Part shown: one piece after another, positions 26,562 to 35,519 of the stretch
Position numbering within the stretch: the first letter of the stretch is position 1
Layout: every line of letters starts with the position of its first letter
Assembly: GCA_005883625.1 (NCBI GenBank)
Contig: VBDU01000069.1
Location: 1 to 64,000, forward strand
Source of the DNA: Chloroflexota bacterium
GTDB taxonomy: Bacteria > Chloroflexota > Limnocylindria > P2-11E
DNA: 64,000 nucleotides
Direction: 5' to 3'
Translations under genes and position numbers: made by a program
Notes under the pieces: generated by a model
Database searches by the model: none
Told to the model about the DNA's origin: nothing
The model's input: the letters and a program-made list of their open reading frames with translations, nothing else

Positions 26562-27296
26562 ATGCGGCTCGTCATCGCCGTCAGCGGGGTCCTGCTCTTC
26601 GGGACGATCGCGGTACTCGTCTCCGCGAGGCCGCCCAGCGCCGCGACCACGCGCGCGGTCGCGACCGCGCGCTACACCGCGGCGCCGCGCGAGGCCGTCG
26701 ATCCGGGGAGCGACCCCGCGGCTCGCGCGCCGACGACGGACACCGAGCGCACCGTGACCGCGCACGCGCGGCCGCGCGCCGTGCGCGGTCTCGCTCTGCC
26801 CATCGACGGCGCGACGTTACCGACCGATCCGGAGCTGCTGCCGAACTCGCCGCGCGAGTACCGCGCGGGCTGGCACGAGGGGATCGACTTCCCCGCCCCG
26901 CCCGGCACGCCCGTGCTCGCCGTCGCCGACGGCGTCGTGATCCGGGTCGACACCGCCTTCGTCGAGTGGACCGCCGACGAGGAGGGGCGCGCACTCGACG
27001 AAGCGGTCGCCCTGGGGTACACGCCGGCCGAGACGCTCGATCGCCTCCGCGGCCGGCAGGTCTGGATCGACCACGGCCAGGGCATCGTCTCGCGGTACGC
27101 GCACCTGTCGGCGGTCGCGCCGCTCGTCGTCGGGGCGCGCGTGGAGCGCGGCCGGAGGATCGGCGCCGTGGGCAGCTCGGGCTACGAGGAGGGCGGCCCG
27201 CACCTACACCTCGAGGTGCGCGTGGGCGACGCCTACCTCGGCGAGGACCTCGCCGGCGACACGCTCATCGCGACGATCTTCCGCGCGTTCGACTGA
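26562..27296 (+). CDS. Secreted/membrane-anchored M23 (LytM) peptidase
   Basis: A 244-residue protein with an N-terminal hydrophobic segment (about 3-22), a Thr/Ala/Pro-rich linker and a LytM domain. The domain has zinc ligands HEGIDF and HLHLEV with the catalytic YAHLS motif. A charged insert of about 35 residues ([13 protein letters not shown]...) interrupts the domain between the first two strands. M23 enzymes cut peptidoglycan cross-bridges or act as amidase activators; since all ligands are present it is probably active outside the membrane. Divergent from pyrR with their promoters overlapping. Confidence 0.85.
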   Translation: MRLVIAVSGVLLFGTIAVLVSARPPSAATTRAVATARYTAAPREAVDPGSDPAARAPTTDTERTVTAHARPRAVRGLALPIDGATLPTDPELLPNSPREYRAGWHEGIDFPAPPGTPVLAVADGVVIRVDTAFVEWTADEEGRALDEAVALGYTPAETLDRLRGRQVWIDHGQGIVSRYAHLSAVAPLVVGARVERGRRIGAVGSSGYEEGGPHLHLEVRVGDAYLGEDLAGDTLIATIFRAFD

Positions 27297-27331
27297 GCGG
27301 TGTCCTCAGCTCGCGGGCGCCTCGTCGGTCG

Positions 27332-27922
27332 TCAGCCTTTGCGATCCTCCTCGGACCGCTCCTCGCGCACCCGCTCGCCGCCCTTCGCGCCGGCCTGCTG
27401 GGGCAGGACGCGGTCGCGGTAGACGCGCTCGGTCGGCGCCGGCGGCGGGACGTACGCGGGGCGCGCCAAGGCGCCCGTCACGATCCGCGACGGAGCGGCG
27501 AGCCCGCCAAGCCACGCGGCGAGGATGAAGACGGCGATGCCGACGATCGCGAGCGGGAACATGCCGTAGCCCGCGACCCAGGGTCGCGCGCCCGCGGTGA
27601 GGGCCATGCCGGAACCGAGCCACGAGACGCCCCAGGCGTCGGCCCCCGTCACGATGCCGACGACGGCGAGCGCGAGCATCCCGGTGAGCAGGCCGTGGTA
27701 TCCCGTGCGATGACCGGCGAGAGAGCCGGCGGCGTAGCCCCCGATGAGGAACGCGATCGCGAGCACGACGATGAACGGCAGCGCCATGAGCGGCGCACCG
27801 AGCAGCGGCGCGGCGAGCATCGCGAGCGGAACGAGCACGGCGCAGAATCCGGCGGCGACGAGCCAGCCCACGAACGCCGCGCTCCCCGATGAAGTGCCCG
27901 AGACGTGGTCGGTGCGCACCAT
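27332..27922 (-). CDS. Integral membrane protein of unknown function
   Basis: A 196-residue protein with four to five hydrophobic segments between residues 15 and 150 and a charged cytoplasmic tail (GGERVREERSEEDRKG). It has the Gly/Ala-rich look of small TIGR04086/DUF-type membrane proteins, but no family is certain. It is monocistronic, convergent with the M23 peptidase, and 152 bp from the Nudix-like gene, a gap with no evident signal. Confidence 0.7.
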   Translation of the reverse strand: MVRTDHVSGTSSGSAAFVGWLVAAGFCAVLVPLAMLAAPLLGAPLMALPFIVVLAIAFLIGGYAAGSLAGHRTGYHGLLTGMLALAVVGIVTGADAWGVSWLGSGMALTAGARPWVAGYGMFPLAIVGIAVFILAAWLGGLAAPSRIVTGALARPAYVPPPAPTERVYRDRVLPQQAGAKGGERVREERSEEDRKG

Positions 27923-28074
27923 CTCACAAGCCTCCTGCGCTGATCGCCCTCACAGGCGGACGAGCGAGCCTCGGCAAGACCAGTGCCCGACCGTTAGAGG
28001 GGCTCGTTGCGGTCCTGTAACGGGGCGTGGAAGGCAGCCCGAGCGAGCGCGGACCGGGGTCGGAGTGCGCGCCT

Positions 28075-28539
28075 CTAGCGGAGGCCGGTGCGACGGGCGC
28101 GGAGAGCGGCTTCGAGGACGAGCTCGACGGAGTCCGACGCGAGGGGGTACGGCGTCTTCTTGAAGAGCCCGACCTCGGCGACCTTGTCTTTGTCGGGGGA
28201 GTCGTACCACCACGAGAGATGTGAGACCTCACACATGTACACGTACGACGTCGTCTGTTTCGGGAGCACATAGCGGACGGCGCCGAGGAGATCGAGCTTC
28301 GGCGCGACGATGCGGGCCGCATCCCAGAGCTCACGCCTCGCGACCTCGAGGATCGTCTCTCCCGCGCGGCGCCCGCTCGACGGGAAGTGCCAGCCGGCGG
28401 CGTCGGCCTTGCGCACCCACACGGTCAGGTCGCCATAGAAAGGAACGATCATCGCGATCTGCGCGGACGCGGGTGGGTATTCACGGAATGTGCTGTCGCG
28501 GCGCGAGACGAACGAGTGTTCGGCCACCGTCTCGCACAC
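28075..28539 (-). CDS. Nudix-fold protein with degenerate Nudix box
   Basis: The 154 residues include WHFPSSGRRAGETILEVARREL, which aligns with the Nudix box GX5EX7REUXEEXGU up to the REL. The following metal-binding EExG is replaced by WDAAR, so classic pyrophosphohydrolase chemistry is unlikely. The rest has the Nudix beta-grasp layout with an aromatic YVYMCEVSHLSWWYDS strand. It may bind a nucleotide-like ligand without hydrolysing it. Confidence 0.65.
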   Translation of the reverse strand: MCETVAEHSFVSRRDSTFREYPPASAQIAMIVPFYGDLTVWVRKADAAGWHFPSSGRRAGETILEVARRELWDAARIVAPKLDLLGAVRYVLPKQTTSYVYMCEVSHLSWWYDSPDKDKVAEVGLFKKTPYPLASDSVELVLEAALRARRTGLR

Positions 28540-28587
28540 TACGCAAGGGAGTTAGCGAGCGTCAATAGCGGCGGAGTGGCGATGCCG

Positions 28588-29706
28588 CTAGCTCTGTAAC
28601 GCCTCCACGACCCGGAATGGATCGGCCGCGACGACGCTCGCCGCATAGAGCTCCATCGCACCGATGTCGCTCGTCTTGTTCGCCGGATCGCCACGGTCGA
28701 CGAGGCGCGCCTGCGGTGGGAAGCGCCGCCAGTCGTTCCCGTCCGTCGAGAGCGGCGGCAGGAAGAGCGCGAAGTTGTACGCGACGACGCCGCGGGCGCG
28801 GAACGCGCCGATCGCGAGCGCGATGGCCGGCGCGAGCGTCACCTCGTCCTCACCCGCACGCCCGAGTATCACGACCTCGCTCTCCTTGACAGGCGTGAGC
28901 GACGCGAAGACGCGGGCGCCGCCTCGCTCCACGCCCAACCCGAGGGCCTCGTGCACACGCCACAGATCGTCGAAGTAATCCCTTTGGTGCCGCTCGTCAT
29001 ATGCGATCGCCTGCTGCCGCAGCTGCTCGATCTTCGGGTAGTGCATGCCTCTCGTCGCGGTCATCTGCATGTGGCCGTGCACGATCGAGCCGCCGGCACG
29101 CCAGAGGCAGTTCCAAAGCAGGAAGTAGTAACGGGCGGCCGGATCGTCATCGTGCGCGGCCTGGGCCCAGCGCCGGGCGGTCACGAGACGGTCGCGGATG
29201 ACGTCGTCGGTCATCGGCACGAGCGGGTCGTGATCGTCGAAGACGAGGACGCCGTGGTACCCGTCGTACTTCGCGACGTTCGACGCCGTGATCCCGTGCG
29301 CGCCCTTGATCCGGCCGAAGGTGTCCGCCGGCGTCCCGCTCTCCGGATGGCAGAACGGGTCGCCACGCGCCTTCTCGATCGTCTCGCGCGTGTCCGCGCC
29401 GCCCTTCACCTCGGCCGGGCGGCGCGCGCGAAGGTCGTTGAACAGGGCGCCCTCGAACGTCACGAGGTTCGTCACGCGCACGACGGTCTGCGCGATCACC
29501 GCGTCGACCGAGCCGAACTGCTTCGTGATCCATTCGCGCATCTCGACGGGCGGATCGAGACGGCCGACCGTCGTGGTCACCGAGAAGATGCGCTCCGCCG
29601 CGGCCCGGGTCTCGGGGTCGAGCGAGGCGATGCGCTCCTCGAGCTCGACGATGGACACCGACCGTGGGGGGTCCTCGGGGGGCGGAGCCCCCCGGACGAC
29701 GGTCAC
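28588..29706 (-). CDS. Galactose-1-phosphate uridylyltransferase-like (HIT superfamily)
   Basis: A 372-residue GalT-like protein. It has a CHPESGTP segment, FDDHDPLVPMTDD, and the histidine motif GGSIVHGHMQMTATRG of the HIT/GalT superfamily (family HPH/HGH nucleotidyl site), with FLPPLS near the end. It would move a nucleotidyl group between sugar phosphates; whether the sugar is galactose is uncertain because the family is divergent here. GTG overlaps the glgA stop. The first 15 residues come from a palindromic element, so the native start may once have been further in. Pairing with glgA suggests storage-polysaccharide metabolism. Confidence 0.8.
   Translation of the reverse strand: MTVVRGAPPPEDPPRSVSIVELEERIASLDPETRAAAERIFSVTTTVGRLDPPVEMREWITKQFGSVDAVIAQTVVRVTNLVTFEGALFNDLRARRPAEVKGGADTRETIEKARGDPFCHPESGTPADTFGRIKGAHGITASNVAKYDGYHGVLVFDDHDPLVPMTDDVIRDRLVTARRWAQAAHDDDPAARYYFLLWNCLWRAGGSIVHGHMQMTATRGMHYPKIEQLRQQAIAYDERHQRDYFDDLWRVHEALGLGVERGGARVFASLTPVKESEVVILGRAGEDEVTLAPAIALAIGAFRARGVVAYNFALFLPPLSTDGNDWRRFPPQARLVDRGDPANKTSDIGAMELYAASVVAADPFRVVEALQS
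29665..29699. repeat. G/C palindromic element at the galT-like start
   Basis: GTGGGGGGTCCTC followed by GGGGGGCGGAGCCCCCC, a strong hairpin. It provides the first codons of the GalT-like protein (GAPPPEDPP). Its layout (GGGGG-x-CC-x-GGGGGGC-x3-GCCCCCC) matches the carB and LigD copies. Confidence 0.75.
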
Positions 29707-31118
29707 GCCGCGCGCCGCGCCTTCGACGCGGCGCGATAGAGGTCGACGTACCGCATTGCCGAGGATGTCCATGAATGGTCCTCGCGCATCGCGCGTGCCC
29801 GGAGCTGCGTCCACTGGTGGCCGCCGAGATGGAAGCGGCGCGTCGCACGCTCGACCGCGTCCGCGAACGCCGCCGGGTCGTAGGTCGCGAACGAGAAGCC
29901 GTTCCCCCGGCGCGGATCGGTGTCGAGATCGCGTACCGTGTCCGCGAGGCCGCCGACGGCGCGCACGACGGGGATCGTCCCGTAGCGGAGCGAGATGAGC
30001 TGGCCCAGCCCGCACGGCTCGAATCGCGACGGCATGAGGAAGAGGTCCGCGCCGGCGTAGATGCGCTGCGCCAGTGCGGCGTCGAAGCCGAGCGTGAGCG
30101 CGAGCCGGCCCTTCTGCTTCCCGGCGAGCCCGCGCCACTTCGCCTCGTACGCGGGATCGCCCGTCCCGAGCACCACGAGCTGCCCGCCGGCGGCGAGGAC
30201 CTTCGGCGCGACCGCCGTGAGCAGGTCGACGCCTTTCTGCTCGACGAGCCGTCCAATCACGCCGAACAACGGGGCGAGCGCGTCGACCTGCAGGCCGGTC
30301 TCCTTCTGGAGCGCTGCCTTACAGACGTCCTTCCCGGTCTGGTCGTCGGCGTCGTAGGAGGCGGCGATCTGCGGATCGTGCGCGGGGTCGAAGACCTTGG
30401 TGTCGATGCCGTTCGTGATGCCCCAGAGATCCGCACGGCGCTGCGCGAGAAGTCCCTCGAGGCCTTCGCCGAACTCGGGCGTGAGGATCTCCTCCGCGTA
30501 CCGCTCGCTCACGGTCGAGACGATGTCCGCGGATGCGATCGCGCGGGCCATCGGGTTGCACTCGTCGCGGGCTTCGACCGGGAGGCGCGAGCGCGGCAGT
30601 CCGGCCAAGCGCAGCACGCTCGCGCTCGTGCGGCCCTGGTACGCGAGGTTGTGGATCGTGAACGCCGTGCCGCTGCCCCGCAGCTGCTTGGCGCGGTCGA
30701 CCATCGGCACGAGCAGCGCCGCGTGCCAGTCGTGCGCGTGCACGACGTCCGGCGGACGATCGACGAGATCGGCGAGGACCGCCCGGCAGAAGAGCGCGTA
30801 GCGCTTCGCGTCGTCGGGGTACCCGTAGACCTTGTCGCGGCCGATCCGCGCGCTGCGCACGAAGATGGTGCGCACGCCGTCGCGCAGGATGGCCGGATAG
30901 CCGGCGCGCGCGGTCGACGCGCCGTAGGGGATCGAACGGGTCTCAGCCTTCTCCGGGATGGCGAACTTCGCCGCGTCGATGATGCGGTGCGCCGGCAGGT
31001 AGACCGTGACCTCGTGGCCGAGCCCGGCGAGAGCCTGCGGGAGCGACCCGGCGACATCGGCCAGGCCGCCGACCTTGGCGTAGGGGGCGACCTCGGCGGC
31101 CGCGAAGATGATGCGCAC
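29703..31118 (-). CDS. glgA: Glycogen synthase (ADP-glucose type)
   Basis: A 471-residue GT5 enzyme. It has the N-terminal KVGGLADVAGSLPQAL, which binds ADP-glucose, VHAHDWHAAL, the C-terminal VIGRLVEQKGVDLL and the nucleotide-sugar motif MPSRFEPCGLGQL with its catalytic Glu. It extends alpha-1,4-glucan chains from ADP-glucose in the cytosol. GTG start. It precedes the GalT-like gene in a two-gene operon. No glgB or glgC is in the window. Confidence 0.95.
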   Translation of the reverse strand: MRIIFAAAEVAPYAKVGGLADVAGSLPQALAGLGHEVTVYLPAHRIIDAAKFAIPEKAETRSIPYGASTARAGYPAILRDGVRTIFVRSARIGRDKVYGYPDDAKRYALFCRAVLADLVDRPPDVVHAHDWHAALLVPMVDRAKQLRGSGTAFTIHNLAYQGRTSASVLRLAGLPRSRLPVEARDECNPMARAIASADIVSTVSERYAEEILTPEFGEGLEGLLAQRRADLWGITNGIDTKVFDPAHDPQIAASYDADDQTGKDVCKAALQKETGLQVDALAPLFGVIGRLVEQKGVDLLTAVAPKVLAAGGQLVVLGTGDPAYEAKWRGLAGKQKGRLALTLGFDAALAQRIYAGADLFLMPSRFEPCGLGQLISLRYGTIPVVRAVGGLADTVRDLDTDPRRGNGFSFATYDPAAFADAVERATRRFHLGGHQWTQLRARAMREDHSWTSSAMRYVDLYRAASKARRAA

Positions 31119-31247
31119 TGGGGCGGAAAGATGTTAGCGGGCTGTAAGGACCTGGTCGTCCGGTACCGAGACCGTATGGCGGGGCGAACCTTCTGCGTTA
31201 CACCGGCGGTAGACCAGGTGGGAGCCCACCCAGGAGGTAGGGATCAG

Positions 31248-32204
31248 ATGCGCTTCATCGACCGCAAGGTAGGTCTCGCGATCGGGGCCGGCGTCGCCAG
31301 CCTCGGTCTTTTCGGGGCCGTCGCCCTCGCCGCATTCGCACCGGACGCCGCCCCGGCCGCAGCCACGCTCGTCCCGGCGAACGCCCAGGACCTCGCGAAG
31401 GACGGCAAGCACGCGGACAAGCTCAAGGACCTTCTCGACGGCCTCGTGAAGAAGGGCGTCATCACCCAGCCGCAGGAAGACGCCATCCTCGCCGCGCTCA
31501 AGGACGCGGCGGGCGACCGCGAGCACGAGCGCGCCGCGAAGCACGTTCTCGAGGGTCTTTTCGCCGCATCGGCGAAGTATCTCGGCCTGACCGAGAAAGA
31601 CCTCCACGCGAAGCTTCCCGGCCACAGCCTTGGGGAGATCGCGAACACGACGGCCGGCCACGACCGGGCCGGGCTTATCGCGGCCCTCAACACCGCGGCG
31701 AACGACGCGATCGCGAAGGCGCTCGCGGACAAGAAGATCACCGACGACCAGGCCAAGAAGCTTCGCGATTCGCTCGCGACGCGCATCCCGGAGTTCGTCG
31801 ACCGCAAGTGGCCGACGAAGCCCGCGGTCGCTCCGCGTGCCGGGTCCGACGCGCGCGGCTTCCTCGGCGACATCACGAAGGCCGCGCTCGACTACCTCGG
31901 CCTTAGCAAGGACCAGCTCGAAGCCGCGATGCGCGGAGGCAATAGCCTCGCGCAGATCGCGGTCGGCCAGGGCAAGACCCGCCAGGGCCTGTACGACGCG
32001 ATCACGTCGGCGGCGTTCAAGCGCGTCGACGACGCGCAGGCCGCAGGCAAGCTGACCGCGGACCAGGCCAAGGCCGCGAAGGACCGGATCGCGATCGAGG
32101 TCAACACCTTCATCGACCGCAAGCCCGGCGCGACGACGAACGGCGTCCGGACGGCGATCGGGAACCTGCCGACCGTCAAGCGACCGACGACGGGAACGCC
32201 CTAA
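31248..32204 (+). CDS. Secreted protein with two imperfect ~85-residue repeats
   Basis: A 318-residue protein: a signal peptide (hydrophobic residues about 8-30, cut near AFA), then helical, Lys/Asp/Ala-rich segments. Two imperfect repeats start YLGLTEKDLHAKL and YLGLSKDQLEAAM and each end in a FVDRK or FIDRK motif; a third partial unit (LLDGLVKKGVITQPQEDAIL) precedes them. Short EF-hand-free helices of this type occur in secreted proteins of several terrabacterial lineages, without a known function. Strong Shine-Dalgarno AGGAGG before the ATG and a terminator after the stop make it monocistronic. Confidence 0.75.
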   Translation: MRFIDRKVGLAIGAGVASLGLFGAVALAAFAPDAAPAAATLVPANAQDLAKDGKHADKLKDLLDGLVKKGVITQPQEDAILAALKDAAGDREHERAAKHVLEGLFAASAKYLGLTEKDLHAKLPGHSLGEIANTTAGHDRAGLIAALNTAANDAIAKALADKKITDDQAKKLRDSLATRIPEFVDRKWPTKPAVAPRAGSDARGFLGDITKAALDYLGLSKDQLEAAMRGGNSLAQIAVGQGKTRQGLYDAITSAAFKRVDDAQAAGKLTADQAKAAKDRIAIEVNTFIDRKPGATTNGVRTAIGNLPTVKRPTTGTP

Positions 32205-32231
32205 ACAGGACCCCCTCCTCTCTCCGCAGGA

Positions 32232-32263
32232 ACGCCGGGCGACAGCGCCCGGCGTTTCTCGTT
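32232..32263 (+). terminator. Rho-independent terminator
   Basis: A 10-bp perfect stem, ACGCCGGGCG / CGCCCGGCGT, with an ACAG loop followed by TTCTCGTT, 28 bases after the stop of the secreted repeat protein. Confidence 0.8.
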
Positions 32264-32418
32264 GGGCGGTATCCGTTCGGTGACGAAGGAGCGCCGCCCG
32301 CATGCGGTATTCAGGCGGCCGCGACCAAGGGTAAGCGCCGGCGCGCCATCGGGACGAGTAACGGTCGCGCCTGTGTGGGCGTTCTTGTGGTGGCAGGGGA
32401 GTGGGGCGGAGGCGGACG

Positions 32419-34404
32419 ATGGCAAACCCGCTTGCGCACGTAATAACCCACAGAACGGGCGGTATAGTCGGCGCGCCTCGGAGGGGAACGGAACTGGGAC
32501 TCGAGCGCGTTCTGCAGAGCCGCTACAGGATCGTCGAGCCTATCGGGACCGGAGGCTCGTCGCAGGTCTACCTCGCCCAGGACACCGCCCTCAACCGCGA
32601 GGTCGCGATCAAGGTCCTCGATCCCGCGGCCGCCGCCGATGGCAAGACCCGAGGGATGTTCGTCAAGGAGGCGCGCGCGCTCGCGCAGCTCTCGCATCCG
32701 AACATCGTCGCCGTCTACGACGTGGGCGAGGTCGACGGCGCCCCGTTCATCGTGATGGAGCACCTGCCCGGCGGCTCGCTGAAGCAGCGGATCGAGCGCG
32801 GCGGGGCGCTGCGGGCCGGCGACGCCGTCCGCATCGCGATCGAGGTCGCGAACGGCCTCCAGTTCGCCCACGGGAAGGGCATCATCCACGCGGACCTCAA
32901 GCCGTCGAACATCCTCTTCGACGCGAACGACACCGCGAAGATCTGCGACTTCGGCATCGCGCGGACCCCGCAGGAGGACGCCGACACGCCGCAGCTCTTC
33001 GCGACCGCGATGTACGTCGCTCCCGAACGCGTCGAGGGCAAGGGCGCCTCGATCGCGTCCGACGTCTACGGCCTCGGGCTCGTCCTCTACGAGATGCTCG
33101 TGAGCAAGCCACCGTTCACGAGCACGAACGCGTCGGTGCTCCTACGCGACCACGTGGTCCGGCAGCCGGTGCCGCCGAGCCACCTGCGCCCGTCGCTTCC
33201 CAAGGAGCTCGACACGGTCGCGTTGAAAGCGCTCGCGAAGCAACCGAATCTGCGGTACCAGAAGGCGCACGACTTCGCGAACGCGCTCGGCCACATTGAG
33301 AACGTCGACAAAGAGCTCGCGACCACGCGGCTCGCGGTCGTGAGCGAGCCGATCCAGGACTTCCTCCCGCAGATCGAGCAGAGCCCCGTCGTGTACCTCC
33401 TCTCGCAGTTCGGACAGCCGATCCGTCACGCGTTCTTCGGCGTCCTCGCCGCGCTGCCGGTCTTCGGCCTCGCGCTGCTGGCGGGCTTCGGGCCGATCGC
33501 GGCCGGGCTTGCCGCGGGCCTCGTCGCGATCGTCGGTTTCGGCGGTCAGCTCGCGCTGGCGCTCGCGATCGCCTGGATCATCGAGAGTCTGCTCCTGTTC
33601 ATCTTCGTGCCGGTCCTCGCGGTGCTCTTCGCGCTCCTCGGCGTGATCCTGTGGGCGCGCGACGTCGCCCCGGAACGCACCGCGCTCGCCATGGCGATGC
33701 CGGCGACCGCACCGTTCGGGCTCGCGCCGGCGGTGATCCTCACGTCTGCCGCGGTGCACGGCCTCTCCGGCGTGCTCACCGTCGCATGGGGCGCGGTCGT
33801 GACGATGATCTATGCGATCGCGCTCGGCGAGCAGTCCATCGGTCCGTTCGCCTCGACCGGTCTGTCGCTCCGTCAGGAGTCGCTGTTCAGTCGCGCGCGC
33901 GCCGAGGACACCAAGGCCGCGCTCCTCAACATGCTCCAGAACCCCGGCGATCGGTTCGGGCCGCTCGGCACGCAGCTCGATCCCAGCACGCTCACGAACC
34001 AGGTGTACGGACTGGTCTCGCGGATCAGCGCCGCCGACGTGACGGCGATCGCGACGGTGCTTGCCTGGACGATCGCGGCGCTGACCGTGTGGACGCTCAC
34101 GCGGATCCTGCGCACGTTCTTCGACACCCTGCTCCGCCGGCCGAAGCGCTGGTTCACGCTGTACGTGTTCGCGACCGCGGTCGGCGTCGGCAGCGGTGCG
34201 ACGATCCTTTACATGCTCGCGGAGACCTGGTCGCCACTCGCCCTCGCGCCGGGGCGCCCGGCGGGTGGCCTGCTGTTCGTGTCCGCGCTCGTCGGTGCCC
34301 TCATCGCGCTCGCGGCGGGCGTCGTGATCAGCGCGACCGAGAAGCCCGAGCTCGCCGAGGAGCGCGCACCGTCGATGGCGGCCAGGAGAGTGCCCGTCCG
34401 CTAG
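32419..34404 (+). CDS. Membrane-bound Ser/Thr protein kinase
   Basis: A 661-residue Hanks-type kinase. The N-terminal kinase domain has a Gly loop GTGGSSQVYLA, VAIKVL Lys, DFG in ICDFGIA and APE in YVAPERVEG. The catalytic loop reads HADLKPSN instead of HRDLKPSN, so it is a non-RD kinase. About six to eight hydrophobic segments follow (residues 330-650) and it ends in a short charged tail. ATG 32419 has GGAGG seven bases before it. A CTG at 32494 with GGAGGGG at ideal spacing lies right at the start of the kinase domain, downstream of a TATAGT -10-like box, and may be the true start. Substrate unknown. Confidence 0.9.
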   Translation: MANPLAHVITHRTGGIVGAPRRGTELGLERVLQSRYRIVEPIGTGGSSQVYLAQDTALNREVAIKVLDPAAAADGKTRGMFVKEARALAQLSHPNIVAVYDVGEVDGAPFIVMEHLPGGSLKQRIERGGALRAGDAVRIAIEVANGLQFAHGKGIIHADLKPSNILFDANDTAKICDFGIARTPQEDADTPQLFATAMYVAPERVEGKGASIASDVYGLGLVLYEMLVSKPPFTSTNASVLLRDHVVRQPVPPSHLRPSLPKELDTVALKALAKQPNLRYQKAHDFANALGHIENVDKELATTRLAVVSEPIQDFLPQIEQSPVVYLLSQFGQPIRHAFFGVLAALPVFGLALLAGFGPIAAGLAAGLVAIVGFGGQLALALAIAWIIESLLLFIFVPVLAVLFALLGVILWARDVAPERTALAMAMPATAPFGLAPAVILTSAAVHGLSGVLTVAWGAVVTMIYAIALGEQSIGPFASTGLSLRQESLFSRARAEDTKAALLNMLQNPGDRFGPLGTQLDPSTLTNQVYGLVSRISAADVTAIATVLAWTIAALTVWTLTRILRTFFDTLLRRPKRWFTLYVFATAVGVGSGATILYMLAETWSPLALAPGRPAGGLLFVSALVGALIALAAGVVISATEKPELAEERAPSMAARRVPVR

Positions 34405-34426
34405 GAGGGCGCACTACCCTTGCGGC

Positions 34427-34633
34427 GTGACAGCGGACGAGCTCAAGGCCCTCGTCGGCCGCCGTGTTGCGCTCGAGCTCGCACCCGCCTCGGGTGAGCG
34501 CGAGATCCAGGGCCGCGTTCTCGGAACGATCGACGCGTCCGACGGCCTCGTGCTCGTCCTCGAGCCCGAGCGGATCCCCGGCATGAGGCGCACGGTGCAC
34601 TCACACCACGTGCGGAGCGCGCGGGCGATCTGA
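34427..34633 (+). CDS. Small beta-rich protein, 68 aa
   Basis: A 68-residue soluble protein starting with GTG. It reads LVGRRVALELAP...IQGRVLGTIDASDGLVLVLEPE, alternating strands like a small SH3- or Sm-like barrel; no family is certain. TACCCT six bases before the GTG may be a -10 box for a leaderless message. It ends 3 bases before the W-x-Y-C paralogue, so the two are one unit. Confidence 0.5.
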   Translation: MTADELKALVGRRVALELAPASGEREIQGRVLGTIDASDGLVLVLEPERIPGMRRTVHSHHVRSARAI

Positions 34634-34636
34634 GCG

Positions 34637-34855
34637 ATGGAGCGGTCCCTCATCCAGTGGATCTGCGTCCGGCCGGAGCACCGCAAGAAGCGACCCGTCG
34701 ATCCGTCCAGCCCGTTCAACGTGCACGAAGAGGGCGGTTGGTCTTATTGCCCGGCGGGCGAGCTCGAAGGTCATCGCTGGTACCGCACGGGTGGCGTCAC
34801 CCGCGAGGCGCTCGCGCGCTTCGTGTGGCCGGACGAGCCGGAGGACGGCGACTGA
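34637..34855 (+). CDS. Small protein with W-x-Y-C motif (paralogue 2 of 3)
   Basis: A 72-residue protein whose core, IQWICVRPEH ... GGWSYCPAGE ... HRWYRTGGVTREALARF, matches the proteins at 12641 and 54507. The spacing between the first Cys, the YC, the HxW and the Gly-Gly is kept. The Cys pair and His could form a metal site. Its tail is short and acidic, unlike the other two. Like the first paralogue it lies near a single-domain receiver gene, though on the opposite strand. Confidence 0.65.
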   Translation: MERSLIQWICVRPEHRKKRPVDPSSPFNVHEEGGWSYCPAGELEGHRWYRTGGVTREALARFVWPDEPEDGD

Positions 34856-34856
34856 T

Positions 34857-35255
34857 CTAGGAGCGCGCCGTGCCGTCGAGCGCGCGCGCGATCGTCTCGC
34901 GGATGCGCTCGAGGTCGAACGGTTTCTGGACGTACCCGTCGGCCCCGACGCGCTCGGCTTGAGCCGCGAGGTCGGGATGACCCGACAGCAGCACGATCTT
35001 GGACACGCCGTTCGGGTGCCGGCGGTACTGCTCCAGGAACGACCAGCCATCCATGATCGGCATGCGGAGGTCGAGGAGGATCACCGCGGGGTGATGGTGC
35101 TTCGTCAGCGCGAGCGCCGCCGCGCCATGCGGAACGGTCGCGACGGCGTATTCGTCGGCGAGCGCGTCGCGAAGCACGTTGCAGAGCTCGTCGTCATCGT
35201 CGATGACGAGGACGCGCGGGCGCTCGGTCCTGCCGGTGCGCGGTGGCTCGCTCAG
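34857..35255 (-). CDS. Single-domain response regulator (receiver)
   Basis: A canonical receiver with VLVIDDDDEL, ILLDLRMPIMDG, LLSGHPD and QKPFDL. The ORF track begins at a GTG (35177) inside helix 1, which would delete the acidic pair. The frame is open upstream to a TAG, with no ATG, GTG or TTG. The only plausible start is CTG at 35255, eight bases after AGGGAG, giving 132 residues. Either CTG is used or the gene is broken; the intact key residues argue for use. Output domain absent. Confidence 0.75.
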   Translation of the reverse strand: MSEPPRTGRTERPRVLVIDDDDELCNVLRDALADEYAVATVPHGAAALALTKHHHPAVILLDLRMPIMDGWSFLEQYRRHPNGVSKIVLLSGHPDLAAQAERVGADGYVQKPFDLERIRETIARALDGTARS

Positions 35256-35395
35256 GCGTCGATCTCCCTACCCACCCGATCTCGCTCGCCGAGGGGCTCG
35301 TCGAATGCCGACGTCCGTCTCGCTGCGGGTCTGACGGTAGTCGATGAATCGCGGTCATTGGCGCGGGTTTTGTTCTTGTGCGGCGGGCGTTCGTG

Positions 35396-35417
35396 CGTTA
35401 GAATGTCTGTTCTAACG
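35396..35417. promoter_or_regulatory. SOS-like box upstream of the HNH gene
   Basis: CGTTAGAA and TTCTAACG form a perfect 8-bp inverted repeat with a 6-bp centre. The core TAGAA-N6-TTCTA is shared with the sites at 50973 and 52077. It differs from the Gram-positive LexA consensus GAAC-N4-GTTC at one base of one half-site. It lies about 105 bp before the HNH gene start. Confidence 0.55.
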
Positions 35418-35519
35418 GTCTCTGTGCGCTGAAGGTTCATCGGCGTTCCAGCGGGGAGGATCGCTCCGCGATCGGAGTTTCCTTCCCTGGATACGGCGCT
35501 CCAGTCGACCTGGATCGAA

